Part shown: piece after piece, positions 11,352 to 23,390 of the stretch
Numbering within the stretch: the first letter of the stretch is position 1
How the letters are laid out: the number at the start of each line of letters is the position of its first letter
Translations under genes and position numbers: made by a program
Assembly (NCBI GenBank): GCA_011032825.1
Contig: JAADJZ010000010.1
Span: 992,001 to 1,056,000 of the forward strand
Length of the DNA: 64,000 bases
From: Massariosphaeria phaeospora
Taxonomy: Eukaryota; Ascomycota; Dothideomycetes; Pleosporales
Reading direction: 5' to 3'
The notes under the pieces: model-generated
What the model saw: only the letters and a program-made list of their open reading frames with translations
Told to the model about the DNA's origin: nothing
Databases searched by the model: none

Positions 11352-13926
11352 TCAGGCCCAATCAATGCAAGCTTGAGCGCGCTCGGCACTGCTACGAGCG
11401 AATTTGATTTCGGATGATGGCGAATCGAGCGGCGTAAGTGCCCGGCCATGGCGCGGCGTATGCACACCCGTGGGTGGGCGGAGTGAAGAGTCCCGACTTT
11501 GAACTTTGGTTTGGAGTTGATTGTCGTGAAGAGTTGGGCCCGTGCTTGAAACATGGTCGTGGCTGGGGTTTTGACGCGCAGCACGAGATCGACCGCGCTC
11601 AGGCGCCTGTGTGTTACCCTGCAACTCGAAAGCTTGGGGTAGCTCGCGAGTAATCAGACTTTGCTTGTCGCCCAGTTCAGGATCCCTCAGACTCATCGCA
11701 AACATGAAGACTAAGATACTCATCATGCCGGCGACTCCGCTGACCCACCGTTGTTTTAGCATTACCATTGTCATCGCCTTCTGTCGGTCATCATTGCTGA
11801 AATGGTGAAAGTGAAGATAGAGGTGGTCAATACCGCCGATCGGACAGATAGAATGGATGGTAGGGGATTTGCACAGAGTCTCGATGAAATGTGTGGAGAA
11901 TCCAGCAGTGAAAACTTCGCCAAAGGCGATTCCGAGCTGCCCCATGGCAAGGTATAGGCTGGTGACGACGGCCTGGTTGTCGCTAGCTGTCGCTGCTTGG
12001 ATAGAAACCATGGCGGGCAGTTGTATCATACCACGCCCAGTCGCTAACAGGATCTGGAAGATCACAACACTGGCTAGACCGTCGAGGCTAGCATACCTCT
12101 TCCTCGTCAGGAAAATGAACAATGGAATAAATCCGGCCATATAGATGAATGCTCCGAACACAATGCAGGTCTTGAGGCGGCGAACGCTGCGAACATATAC
12201 TCCGGCGAGAAGAGCTACGATGAAAGTAGCCGAAGAGATGTTTGTCATGGACATGGCGGCTTCGACTGAGTCCCCAAGACGCCACTCTAGCACTCGGTTA
12301 AGGTCAGTCTTGAGCATATGTTCCGCCATCTGGAGTGAGAACGAAACGCAAAGTGCACCCCAGACGGCACGATCCTTGAGGAGCTGTGTTCTATGGTTAG
12401 TAAGAGCTAATGTTGAGAAAAAACCGTACGTACCCGATAGGGTAGTAGAGGGTACGGAGCCTTCCTCTCCCAAATTATAAAGCAAGGAATGCAGAGTACA
12501 CCCGTGATCAGGGAGAAGAGCAATTGCACAGTGCGAAATTCTTTAGGGTTCTGTTTACCGATGGTTAAGGCGTATGTTAAGAGCGCAATCGCACCCTAAA
12601 ATTCATCCAATGTTAACAAGATTTGGAGCCTTATACTGTAATGCTGTTCGAAGTAAGGGCCGTAAAGTCGTCTATCACAGTCGCATGAAGATGAATGCTG
12701 AGGCAGGCGTCCTTACAAATATGAAAATTGACCCAGCAATGTCTAGCTGCCAGAATAATCGGCGCGCATCTTGGAACCCGCGGCTCAGTATATGTCGACG
12801 GGAAAACGTGCGCCTCACAGCGTGTTGTCGCGGGGCCCTCCTTTGTGTGATTTGACGTTGGGAGAGATGCAGGACCAGAAGTAGCGGAGTCGCACAGACT
12901 AAGACATGTTAGATATTGGGGGTTCGAACTCAGTGCTAGATTCTTACTTGGATATATAATAGCCCACATGCCGTGCGCCCACTGGTGTTGGAATCGATCA
13001 ATGTGGAGGTTTGGAAAACTCTTCTCTACCGCATCCCTGATCCAAGGAATGAACTGATCTTATTAGTCTCACAAAATACTCGAAATTGAAAATACTGAAA
13101 CAATACCAGAAAGGGAAACATCGGAATGATCGAAAAGATGAGTCGGTTTCGAAGCGAAGTGACGTCCGCGATGAGTATGTAGGCTACTAGTTGTATAGCA
13201 ACATAACCGAGCTAGGCATGTAAGCATTATCCTGCTGTCAACGTAGTCAGACGACTTACAGTGACTAAGAGGGTACCCGCAGCATAACCTCCAGCAGTCA
13301 CAATGGCGGCTTGAAGTACGGAACCTGTGACGACTGATTAACAGATATCCGTGCGGCGCCAGTAGAGCGAATTGCTTACCTAGAGTGAACAGAATCACGC
13401 TTACAATGATGGTCTCAAATCGACCGACCACGTCGGAAGTTTTTGCTATGGCGGCCTGGTCACAGTCAGAACAGGAACCGCGATCTGAGATAAGACATAC
13501 ATGAGCGGCTGCGCCGAGGACCGTCGCCACGACTGCGGCAATCTCTATCTCACGGCTTTGCTTGCGCGCTCTCGGGTGTTCGTTGTCATGTTCGTCGTCC
13601 TGTTCTTTGCCATGTTCTTTGCCATGTTCCTCGCCAAATATCTTTGACGTGTTAGTTCAATAAGATTCGTATAGGCGGGAATGCCATACACCAGGAACCC
13701 TGTGGCGTAGGATCTGGCACAACTCGTATGCAAAGCAGATCAGAAACAAGGCGGCGAAAAGCGACGCTCGCATCCGCGACGTTATGTGGGAATGAACCTC
13801 CTCGATGCGTCTCACGCCGGGGTTGTCTTTCGCAGTGGGACGGTCGGTGATTTCTACGTCGACAGAAGTCACAACTTGGATCTCCATCAACGGATTCCTC
13901 GCTGCCGACTCGCTGACCGTCTTCAT
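11352..13926 (-). CDS. MFS transporter, siderophore-iron (SIT/ARN-like) family
   Basis: Predicted plasma-membrane or vesicle carrier of the fungal siderophore-iron MFS family. Nine exons (13926-13690, 13641-13501, 13455-13380, 13324-13260, 13211-13107, 13053-12948, 12898-12717, 12595-12434, 12383-11352) join in a consistent frame to about 701 residues. Family hallmarks appear once joined: GVRRIEEV before helix 1, AKTSDVVGRFE, SVLQAAIVTAGGYAAGT, ILIADVTSLRNRL, IPWIRDAVEKSFP, QWAHGMWAIIYP, and later SVRRLK, SIQAATA and VVTSLYLA. An acidic, His-rich loop (GKEHGKEQDDEHDNEH) sits between helix 1 and the next segment. The C-terminal tail of ~100 residues is Ser/Arg-rich and longer than usual. The substrate cannot be read from sequence. 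The first intron (donor at 13689) is the least certain. Confidence 0.85.
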
Positions 13927-14722
13927 GTTGTTGGCTGGATTGACGAGACCGGACGTGTCGAGGAACGGCGTGGAAAGTTGGTGACACGAGTCGCGGTTGC
14001 CGGTGTTGATAGATCACAACCGGGCGCCACGACAATGTGGAGAAAACGTCGGAGAGCTGAGATGTAGTGAAGGCGATAATCAGGACGAGCTTGTGTGTGC
14101 CAAGGTATTGGGTGGTCCCAGCGAAGAGCGCAGAGGTCGGGCGCTTGGGCCACATCGGAGTGACGCCAGCCCTGGAGATGATGAAGAATTGATTTCGGAA
14201 TGACCATGCACCCGCACTGAGCAAGAACCAACATGGAACAGGTACGGCTTATGGGAGTCTGATAGGAAATATACAGTGAAAATGAGATACTAAAGCAAAC
14301 TATCGCTAGCTGGAGCTTTCATCGAAGAACAGTAGTGAAAAGGGATGCACCGCATCCACGGAGTATACTATTAGATCTTCCCAGGTCGGCCCTCATCTCT
14401 ACGTCTTGCAACTGAGCTCTTGCTACAAACCGCTACTAGTGTTCTCCATCATGCGGCCATTTTCGGGCTTCACCAGAGTGGTGGGAGTCGAGGCACGGTC
14501 GACAAGCGTCAGTGAAAGGACGAGATGAAGTGTGGAAAGAGTTGGGACCGTGCTAACGAGATGGAGCCCCTGGAGAGCACCCCGACACGTGAGGCGGCCG
14601 AGCCGAGGCATTTCCGTCCTGGTTCCGCATCACCTCATGAAACCATCACCCAGTCTTCTTCGCCGCTCCCACTCGTTTTGGAGTTGCCCTATGATAGCGG
14701 CTACACTGCAGAGGTAGCCATC
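13927..14722. other. Divergent promoter region, MFS transporter / PEX14
   Basis: About 800 bp between two divergent starts. Open frames here overlap each other in several phases and have no supporting motif or splice partner. No clear GATA-cluster or other iron-regulator site was identified with confidence. Confidence 0.5.
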
Positions 14723-15996
14723 ATGGTCCGCGAGGACTTGGTCACATCAGCCGTGAGTGCGGTCCTGTCTCCAGCGCGCAACCTGAAGCTTTCTAACCAC
14801 TCGTAGATCTCGTGTACGTCCGGCAGTGCTTGACGCTTCTGACGCGCATCTAACTCTCGCGCAGTCCTGCAGGATCCGTCGGTGGCCAGCGCACCGCTCG
14901 AGAAGCGCATCGCCTTCCTCCAGTCGAAGAACCTGACACAAGACGAGATCGACGTCTCGCTCGCGCGGACAGCGGAAGCCCCCAGCCACACCCCCTCGCC
15001 AACACCACCGTCTACAGGGCCGCCCAGCTACTCTTCTCGGCCCCCGCCAGGCCAGGCATACGGCAACTATGCTCCGCCGGGATACTGGCAGCCGCCGCCT
15101 CCTCCAGAGTAAGGACGCTCTATCCGCCGTCACAAAGGGCCTGCAACTGACTATCGCACAGGGCGCCGAAGCGCGATTGGCGCGACTATTTCATCATGGC
15201 GACCGTCATGGGCGGCGTAAGCTACGGCCTGTACTTCACAGCAAAGCGCTACATCCTCCCGCTCATCTCCCCGCCCACAGCCCCACAACTCGAGCAGGAC
15301 AAAGCATCCATAGACGAGTCCTTCAAGCGCGCGTTCGACCTGCTAGAACAGCTGAACACCGACACTTCAGCGCTGAAAGCCTCCGAAGAAGCACGGACAA
15401 GTCGTCTGGACAATGCGCTGGGCGAGATGGAGAGCGTGCTGGTCAGCTTGAAGGAGTCATCCAAGCGGCAAGGCGACGACAACAGACGCATCGAAGACGA
15501 TGTTAGGGGCCTGCGGGATCTGATTCCCAAGGCGTTGGAGGGCCAGAAAGAGTCTACCGACGTCCGGTTGAAGGAGCTCTCGACCGAGTTGAAGAGCCTG
15601 AAGACTCTCGTCGGCAACAGAATGGGTGCCGGTACCGCGCGGCCTCCAGCTACCCCAAGCTACCCCAGCATGGGACAGAGCCAGCCCCCTACGCCGAACC
15701 CCAACGGCACTCCTTCCGCGCCCACGCCAGCACCACAACTGAATCCCGTTCCCACACCCAGTGAACAGCCAAAAGGAGGAGGCGCGAACGACGGGCAAGG
15801 AAGCAACAACAGCGGCACCACGAGCTCAACCACGCCAGCGCCCGAAAAAGCCCAGCCCGCGTCTCCTTATGGCCGGATGGCCAACGGCCGCGCGGCGATT
15901 CCCGCCTGGCAGATGGCCGCCGCGAAGAAGAACGAGGAAGCCAAGAAGGACACGAGCGAGAGCGGCACGGTTGCAGATGCGGCTCCTAGCTCGTAG
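14723..15996 (+). CDS. PEX14: Peroxin 14, peroxisomal docking protein
   Basis: Pex14 docks cargo-loaded Pex5/Pex7 at the peroxisomal membrane together with Pex13. The conserved N-terminal domain is spread over two exons: MVREDLVTSA at 14723, then LQDPSVASAPLEKRIAFLQ and NLTQDEID from about 14865. Exon 2 ends at 15108 and exon 3 is 15162-15996, joined in phase through PEAPKRDWRDYF. Next come a membrane segment (MATVMGGVSYGLYFTAKRY), a coiled-coil region (~residues 140-230) and a Pro/Ser-rich tail. The first splice is ambiguous. The strong GTGAGT donor at 14753 pairs in frame only with the second AG (exon from 14873) and deletes the LQ of LQDP. A weaker GTGCGG donor at 14757 with the first AG (exon from 14865) keeps LQDPSV. 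Identity is firm; the exact N-terminal junction is not. Confidence 0.9.
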
Positions 15997-16671
15997 TGGT
16001 GGTGAGCACGAGGCCTGCGACTCGATGTACTTTCTTGATACTGTATTCTTGACTTGGTTTGGTTTGCGTCGGTATTGGAGTACGTGCCCAAGGCTGGTTA
16101 TGCATAGTATTTGGATAATGAGAAGCTGGTCTCATGGCATTTGGTCACAGCACTAAACTCTCAGACGTAACCGTGACACAGTAATTAGACGGCTGCTGAT
16201 ATTAGGACTCGATTTTTACCGAAGCAACGAGATACGCAGCCGTGCTAACTGGATTCCCGTCGTGTTCGAGAAAGCAGCAGGACATGCATTAAACTTTTCC
16301 GCATACATCTGTTCGGAAAAGCCGGCATCCCGGAGGATTTCAAGGGATGTGAAGAAGACAGCGGAACGGGGTATACCCAATCGCACACCCACTACATATG
16401 AGGAGATTCGACTGATCCAAACGGTCAAAAAGCAAGACGTGCTTGTTCGTCAAACACCGTTGCTTTACAATACGGAACTGATTAAGTGTTTCTACTACAT
16501 GAACCTCCTCAGCTCCCGCCAACATAAATCCTACCATGTTGACCCAATCCTCCGTCTATATTCACCACACTCCAGCCCAGTTGAATGACCCATCACCACA
16601 CCAGGCCCAAATGCGCTCGCTTCTACATCTGCCCTCTAAGCCCAACTACGAGACCCGGAGGACTCAACCAA
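15997..16671. other. Intergenic region between convergent genes
   Basis: About 675 bp between the 3' ends of PEX14 and pantothenate kinase. Frames here are short and unsupported, and no RNA gene or repeat is seen. Confidence 0.5.
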
Positions 16672-18372
16672 TTATATGCTGTTCCCTCCTTGACCCTCAA
16701 AACTATTCCTCCTCCCCCAATTCGTCGGCTGCCTCTTCAGAAACGCGCCTACAGCACCCAAATACCCCTCATGTCTCAAAAAGTACGCCTGCTTCGTGCC
16801 CTTGGACCAAAAGCGGATAGCGTACGACAGCGTATTCATAGTCTGGGAATGGCCGCCGATGAACGAGCCTCCGAAGTAGATGTGGGGCAGATTGTGTTTC
16901 TCGGCGTGCAGGTAGGCGATTTGGCCGATGTTGTTGGACACGGCGTAGAGGAGGGAGCGCGAGATGTCTTCGGGCCGGAAACTGCCGGGGGCGTGCGGCA
17001 GTTCGGAGGAACCGGAGACGTGCTCGTGCTCTTCGTGGCTGGTGGAGCCGTTGCAGCCGTCTTCGGCTTCGCGCTCGCCGGCTTGCTTCATCTTGTAGAC
17101 TTTGCCGAAGGAGCTGGCAATGTGGGTGCTCTTTAGGCCGATTTTGTTGTAGGCGGCGCCGTAGATGTCGCCGACGAGGAGGTCGACTGTGGAATTGTCG
17201 CCCTTCTCGGCGAGCTTGAGCATGTCCTCGAAGTTGCGGGCCCCGGTCAAAAGCGACAGCAGACCCCATAGTGTTCCACCACCAAGGGAGGTGCCGCCGA
17301 TGCGCTCGTATTGTCGCGGTCCGGAGACCTTGATCATCGAAACGCCCGAACCGATGTTCACTAGCAAGTATGGGTATATGGACGGCGGTTGCGGAGGGAA
17401 CGGGATGAAGGCCATGGGCGAGTCTTCGCTATAGGTAAAAACCTCGTTCGGTATCTCCGTGATGAAAAAGTCGAGTCCTGCATGCCCATTAGCATCCGAC
17501 TCCACGGTCCACGCGATTGCGCCGTACCTATGATGAGACATTCCATCTCGTCCTCCCGTATGACCTCCACATTCAGCGCCTTTCTTATCCGGTCATAGTA
17601 CTTGAAAGCCCCGCCGCCGGTCGCCATAACACACAGTTCCTCGAGCTTATATCCATTGAGCTGCTGGTGGTCTGCTTGGAGCTTGCGCATGAACTCAATA
17701 CATGTGTCTACCTTATCCGTTTCGAACTTGATGAAGTTGAGGCGACCGCCGATAGAACTCGAGTCGGGTTCGCGTGAGAAGTAGACGAGTTTGGCAAGAG
17801 AACCTCCAATCTGAATGTTACTTGCAGATCAGCTTGTGGTTCGCGTTAGGTGATGGAGTGTCGAGGGGTGTTGTAGAGCACACCGTGGTCGCGTGACGCA
17901 CCGGCACACAGGAACGCGCCCATTTCCCACTTACATCGACAGCTATATGGCTCACCACGGCAGTGTGGTTGGGGAGTCTGATGTCGCGCGGGTCGTGGTC
18001 GTAGTCCTCGCTGCGCGGCGTCACGGGCTCCTCGTCGACGATGAAAGCGCCCTGCACGTTGATGCGCACATTGCCGGGGTGCAGGATGGTGTCGTGGATG
18101 TCCGACTGCAGCGTTGTCCTGCGCCAGTGTGCAGCAACTGGGCGCGACGCCAGCTCAGGGCGACTTCTGCCGGCGTCGCCCGCCGTGGGGTCCGTCTGGT
18201 TGCTCGAGGGCGGCATGGGTGCGGTGCTCGGCCTTGGCTGCATCCTCGCCCTCTGTCTCGAGTTGATGCCCGGGCGCCGTGCGCGATGATGCGGTTTGCA
18301 GATGAACTGCGATGCGGAGTGCTGGAACGTGGACGAGGAGGCTAGCGATGCTCCGGCTGCTGGCCCATCCAT
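16672..18372 (-). CDS. CAB1: Pantothenate kinase, eukaryotic type
   Basis: Phosphorylates pantothenate with ATP, the first and usually rate-controlling step of CoA synthesis, in the cytosol. Exons 18372-17935, 17810-17528 and 17477-16672 join with canonical GT-AG borders and correct phases into about 508 residues. HIAVDIGGSLAKLVYF, the phosphate-binding start of the fold, is reconstructed exactly across intron 1. Other family motifs are VMATGGGAFK, LLVNIGSGVSMIKV, RIGGTSLGGGTLWGL, VGDIYG and YFGGSFIGGH. The N-terminal ~140 residues before the kinase fold are Ser/Pro/Arg-rich and poorly conserved. The ATG at 18372 is the first, but an internal ATG about 42 codons in is also possible. A Glu/His-rich insert lies near TSHEEHEHVSG. 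Likely a single-copy housekeeping gene. Confidence 0.93.
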
Positions 18373-19151
18373 TTGTCCGTCCGTCCGCTTTCAAGTTTCG
18401 TGTGGCTCTCGCGACTGGAAAGACGTGATCACGATTGCGGCGCACAATGAGGGCCAGAAATCCACTTCGGCGGTGTTGTGCGGCGAGCGACGAGGGCGCG
18501 CGGCCAGGCGATTTATAAAGGCCATAGCTTCGGCGGTAGGGATCTATGGGCTTCTGACACCGGCAGGGCGTCAGGCGTGGGACCTGTCCAGCTCGGTAAC
18601 GTCGAGGGTTGGTGAAAGTCGTGCCTCGGAAGTGCCTAGATAGGGAGTTTGCCGATGGGGGACCGAGGGGACGCACTGCTGACTAGACCAGTGAAATAGG
18701 GAGCCCGGCTCTACCGTGACTATCTGCTCGGGCTGGCGGAAGCGCAGTTATTATAGTCGACACCATCCAGAGGGTGGATTTGCGTTAGGCAAAGAGCCCA
18801 TGTGAAGGTCTGAACGACTTGGCCTAGAGGACCCTAGAGCTCAATAGACTATACCCCTAGGAGCCTATCATGATGTAGATATACAAGGGGTAGCCCAGTT
18901 GTGTGCAAACCAAAAAGAGCCCCTGCCGCTCATGCAGGAACGACTTCGCGTCGACCCCAAAGACCCCAGATTTTGGGTGCCCGATGACGTCGTTTCCCCT
19001 CAACCCTCAAGTCTCACCTCGACATCTTCTGTCCACCAGCCAGCACATCCGCCTGCTCACCCACGCAGGCATTCACCTAAACTTCCAACTTCGAACCCGG
19101 AATCCAATCCAAATCCAAATCCGCCGCCTCACCAGCACCCGACCACCCAAA
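18373..19151. other. Divergent promoter region
   Basis: About 780 bp separating pantothenate kinase from the plus-strand Cys-cluster gene. The plus-strand frame is open upstream to 18903, but that stretch reads like a leader and no family motif starts before 19152. Confidence 0.5.
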
Positions 19152-20093
19152 ATGTCGTGGATGGACTCCTGGTCGCGCCCCTCCAAACACTCCGCCACAC
19201 CCCCGCCCCTCTACCTCACCACCGGCAGCACCCCGATTCCCTACTGCCACAGCTGCGGCCGCGTCATCGGCCAGCGCAAATCGAACGCCAACCAAGAAGT
19301 CAAGTACTGTTCAGCCCGTTGCCGCAACAGCAAACCCCGACCCGTCGACCGCAGAATCGAAGCCGTGTTCACGCAACTACTGAACGGCGCGAGTCCGGAG
19401 TCGCTAAAAGACGGTGCAGCTGGCGACGTAGGCGAAGCGGTGGTGGAGCAAACAGGAGGCGGCGGCGGCGGCAAACAGAAGAAGAAGAAAGCCGTCAAAG
19501 GCGACCCGCGCGTGATCGTCGAGTGCGACCAAGTCGAGGCAATCGTGTTCCCGCGCGACAAAGACCCGGCGAAAGTGTACGGGCGCCGCAAGAACCGTGC
19601 TGCGAGAGGTGTTGTCGAGGACCCAGAAGAGTGGAGGAGCGTGGATATGGTCGATGACCCTGCAGAAGACGCAGCGGCAACTGCCCCCGGAGCTCCGCAA
19701 ACTACAGATGACGAGATGGGCACTGCTAGCGAGAACGGGAACGACGTTGCACAGGATCCTGATTCAGAGTACGGCTACGGCGGCGGCAAAGTGCGGCCCC
19801 CGCAGTCCAAAGCCGACGTCAACGGGAGCGTGGGCGGCGAGAAGGGTTGGGCAGAGCGGATCGAGGAGACTGAGGAGATGAAGGCGAAGCGGTTAGAAGG
19901 CAAAAGGAGAGTCGAGGAGCGGGAGATGGTCCGACGGGCGGCACGCAGAGGCGTGGCCTTCGGATTTGCGGTCCCTAGCGGCGAGGGCGTAGTAGATGGG
20001 AGGAGAAAATGCGAGGCAATTAGGAAGGGCGTGGTGGTGGAGCCGAGTTTCGCGAAAGGCGAGTGGGGGATTCGGTGGAGGGAAAAGGAATAA
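19152..20093 (+). CDS. Small protein with N-terminal Cys cluster, unknown function
   Basis: Intronless frame of about 313 residues from the ATG at 19152 (MSWMDSWSRPSK). A longer in-frame reading back to 18903 exists but has leader-like composition. Near residue 40 is YCHSCGRVIG, followed by KYCSARCRN, a CxxC...CxxxC arrangement expected to bind one zinc; it resembles the short C-x2-C/YCSxxCR clusters of DUF2256-type proteins. A basic KKKKAVKGDPRVIVECDQVE segment and a second block (EAIVFPRDKDPAKVYGRRKNRAARG) follow, then acidic low complexity and a C-terminal charged helix ending GIRWREKE. I do not know its function. RNA or nucleic-acid binding is possible from the basic and Cys content but is inference. 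Confidence 0.72.
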   Translation: MSWMDSWSRPSKHSATPPPLYLTTGSTPIPYCHSCGRVIGQRKSNANQEVKYCSARCRNSKPRPVDRRIEAVFTQLLNGASPESLKDGAAGDVGEAVVEQTGGGGGGKQKKKKAVKGDPRVIVECDQVEAIVFPRDKDPAKVYGRRKNRAARGVVEDPEEWRSVDMVDDPAEDAAATAPGAPQTTDDEMGTASENGNDVAQDPDSEYGYGGGKVRPPQSKADVNGSVGGEKGWAERIEETEEMKAKRLEGKRRVEEREMVRRAARRGVAFGFAVPSGEGVVDGRRKCEAIRKGVVVEPSFAKGEWGIRWREKE

Positions 20094-20335
20094 GAGGGAG
20101 GGTTGTTGAACTGCAGAATCTAACTCAGTCCGACTCGAATGGCTGTCAAGTAGTAACAACATGAGATTTCAAAAAATCCTTTCTGAACAGTCAGCGATTA
20201 AAAATTGCAGCCGAAGCCAAGTCCGCCCTATGGGTATCTAAAATAGTATGGAGCCCGCCTTGAATCCCAAGAAGCGCCTAGATACGCCGCTCGCAGAACA
20301 CCCCATACTCCTCTAGCGCACAAGATCCAGTGCGC

Positions 20336-23300
20336 TCACCATTCGAATCCCTCCTCTATGAGCTTTCTCCCTATAGCCGAGGCAGGCATAACAACGTTCT
20401 CAAACCCGGGCTTCAGTCCCGTTCCAGATCTACTCCAGTCAGCATCGTTCTACTCAAATATCGTGTACAACTGAACTTACTTGATCATATTGATGGCCAT
20501 ATTGCGCGCTTTGTCCTTCACATTGACCTGCGTGCGCTCCTGCAAAAGCCCCTGCCCCTCTTCCGACGCATCGACGCCCACAATGAGCGAATACTTCTGT
20601 GGATAGTCGGCCATGTATTGGATAAGAGCTTCCTCTTCCTCTTCCGTCCAGCCAACGCGCCCCCTTGGAGTTCTTTGGACGGCGACGCGGGCGTCGCGGG
20701 CAGTCTTGCCGCGGAATTGGAGACGCGCGAGATGTCGCACTTCGGTGTAAGTCGATGGCGGAAGCTCTTCGGTCATGTCGGGAGCGTCTGGCTCGGAGAC
20801 GCTCTCGGCTTGCTCTTCTGGGACATAGAGATCATCGATGGCGTTCCGAGGCGGAGGCTGGTGGCTGGGGGGCGCACCAGAAGACGCGAGATCGATGCGG
20901 ACTCGCTTTGCTGGCCGTTCTTGGGCCTTTGCGCGACGCTGTTCTGTTTCCACATCATCGTCAAAGGCATCGTAATCTGGTGGATCAATGCGAACTCTCT
21001 TCGCGACAGGGGCTTGCTGTCGCCGCTCTTGAGCTTTGTTAGGATGTGAGACGGCCGCGAACGCATCCTCGTCTGAATCCTCGTCATCGATTGGCAGACG
21101 GCGCTTCCGTGGCGGAGGTTCCTTGCGTTGTTTGCCCTTTCTTGAAGGGCCTGCGGTAGGCTGCGTATCGTCGAAGCCGTCTCCAAACCCCACCCGTACA
21201 GCGGTAGGTTGCCGTTCGAACCACCCACTCCGGTTCTCCTTGTCCATTCTCTTTGCTTCTTTGAGTGATTTGAGGATATCACCAGCCGATCTCGGAGGCA
21301 CCATTGCACTTGCGGACGCCTCAGGCAGTTCATCGCCATCACCATCCCCTTCCTCTCCTAGTGGCTGGTCATCGACAGGTCCCTGTTGCCATTCATCGTG
21401 TTCATTAGACTGAACTAGCACAGCATCTTGCGGCTCGTGTAATTCTAGTGATCGTCGAGGTCCCTGAGGCTCTTCAGACTCTCGCTGTTCTTGTGGTTCT
21501 TCCACTTGTTCTGGGTTTTCCACTTCTCCTTGTTCTTCTTGCTCTTCCACTTCTTCCACTTCTTCCACTTCTTCCACTTCTTCCACTTCTTCCACTTCGT
21601 CCAGTCCTTGTGCCTCTCGTGACTCTAGTGCCTCATTATCCTCTTCCATCTGCTGATCTTGAACAGGATCTAGCCGAGGCTCCGCAGTAGGCTCCCGGTC
21701 TCTTACTTGAAGTATACTGAGCACTTCGTCGTCTAAGAGCGCATTGGGATCGAATTTGCGACTGCTCCGTCGCCTTCCCGCGCCAAAAGATGCTCGTTTT
21801 TTGCGGGGCATTTCCCGCTCCATTGTAGATGCACGGTTTTGCTCGCTGTCTGGTCGCCGATCACGATTCTTAATCCTGTCATGGATGGCTGCAATGCCAC
21901 CTTGCTTGTCTATCGCCGCATGTATCTCCCTGCTTCGCAGACGAACCCATTCCAGTAGCTGCAACATAGTTGCCTCCCAGGGAAAGTTTGCACTGAGGCC
22001 ATCAAGATCAATAGTTTCCCCTCGTTCAAGCGATTCCGTGTCCGTGAGAAAGAACTTTCTCATCTTGTTCATTTGCCCAACAACGAGGTCTCGATATTTC
22101 CGCGGGAGTGAGGCTTCCTCGCCACCAAGCCCTGAGATACCCCAACCACGAACGACGTTTTTATCACCTGTCGGTTGAGAAGATTGAGAATGGAAGAATA
22201 CCTCGGCAATTATCTCATCTGGACTAAAATTGGTGTCGTTGGATGCTCGCTCGAGAACCACAATGGCAAGCTGGGTCCGCATTTCCAATGCTAGATTGAA
22301 AGTCTCTTTCAATAACGAGCTTTGTCCAATAGAAAGCCCAGAAGCATCATTCTTAGTGGTGAACGCAGGAATAAACCAATTTGGGAATGAGTTATCCAGT
22401 TCGCGGAGCGCGTTCCACATTTCCTTGTCTCCTCGATCCGAATGTATCATTTGTTTCGCGAATATCAACAAATTAGCCAGATACAGAATAAGGTCCAGAC
22501 CTGATTCAGTAGCAGTAGCGTTCTGATTTGGCCCCAGAAGGGCACGGTGGATAGCCCGGATGTTGATATAAGGTTGATGTTCGGGTCGGAAATGGTTCAG
22601 ATGCAGACACCATATCGCATCATAGTCACGGTATTCGTCATTGAAGTCCGAATCTGGTTTTTGCATCTCATGGATGTTCTTCATGTCATCTTCCACACGT
22701 CCATTATCGGGCGCCAGATGACACAGGAAAGCCATGCCTTCTTCGTACAGCTTGGGTAGATGACGGACGAGAAATTTCGGTTCCAGCATTTCCGCATCAG
22801 CCATGGAAAAAGATGTTGCGGCAGTCGTTCCGGACATTTCGGATACGGCGCCGGGAGATTGATGCGGAATGTGGACCCCAGGGACGTCTATTTGGGGGCG
22901 CGGAGGCGTTTGAGGGGCGTCTTCTATTGCGAGCAACGTATCTATTTCTTCTACAGTCGCAAGGTCTGAATATCCACGAGATCAGTATGCTACAGTCTAC
23001 ATCTCGCAGGAAAAGAGATGGGCGAACATGCTATTTGCATGAACGTCAAGAGAGATAGCCAGTTGTAAGGATCCCAGTGTTTACAAAAATGCACGCACTA
23101 TTGTCGGAAGACGACGTACCTGCAACGGCTTCTTTCTGCGCTCTGCGCTTTGTCCGTCGCGTGGACGGCCCTTCCTGGTCACTTTCACTAGCGACACTTG
23201 TGACGCTTGCTTGCCGAGCACTGCGACGTAGTGGTTTTATTGTCGCGGGGTCTTCAACGTCTCGACTTGCGCTTCTGGTGCCCCGTTTACGCGCAGCGAG

Positions 23301-23390
23301 TCCAGCCGGAGGCATCGCCGCGGCAGAGGGAGGTTGCGGGGTCGGCGTCGTCCGGCGGCTGGTGGACCGCATGGTTCTGCGGTCGGCCAT
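20336..23390 (-). CDS. TRF/Taz1/Tbf1-like telobox Myb protein
   Basis: Likely duplex telomere-repeat (TTAGGG-type) binding protein. Three exons, 23390-23120, 22965-20481 and 20429-20336, sum to exactly 950 codons. Exon 1 encodes a basic N-terminus. Exon 2 begins a helical TRF-homology-like region near residue 150 (HLPKLYEEGMAFLCHL). A long acidic linker follows with a tandem Glu-Glu-Val tract and basic clusters (KRVRID). A C-terminal Myb/telobox is at residues ~857-925 (GWTEEEEEALIQYM, then VNVKDKARNM). The exon 2 frame has an apparent stop at 20477, but GTAAGT overlaps it at 20480. Splicing to 20429, after a CTGAC branch motif, continues the telobox as IKSGTGLKPGFENVV and ends at 20336. That continuation matches what the family normally has after the telobox, so I prefer the spliced end. 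Confidence 0.85.
21545..21600 (-). repeat. Glu-Glu-Val coding minisatellite in the telobox gene
   Basis: A 9-bp unit (TTCCACTTC on the plus strand) is repeated about six times with almost no divergence. On the minus strand it encodes EEV repeats in the acidic linker of the telomere-binding protein. Confidence 0.9.

Noticed and set aside
21448..21690. Plus-strand Leu/Pro-rich frame
   Set aside because: Antisense of the EEV minisatellite in the telobox gene.
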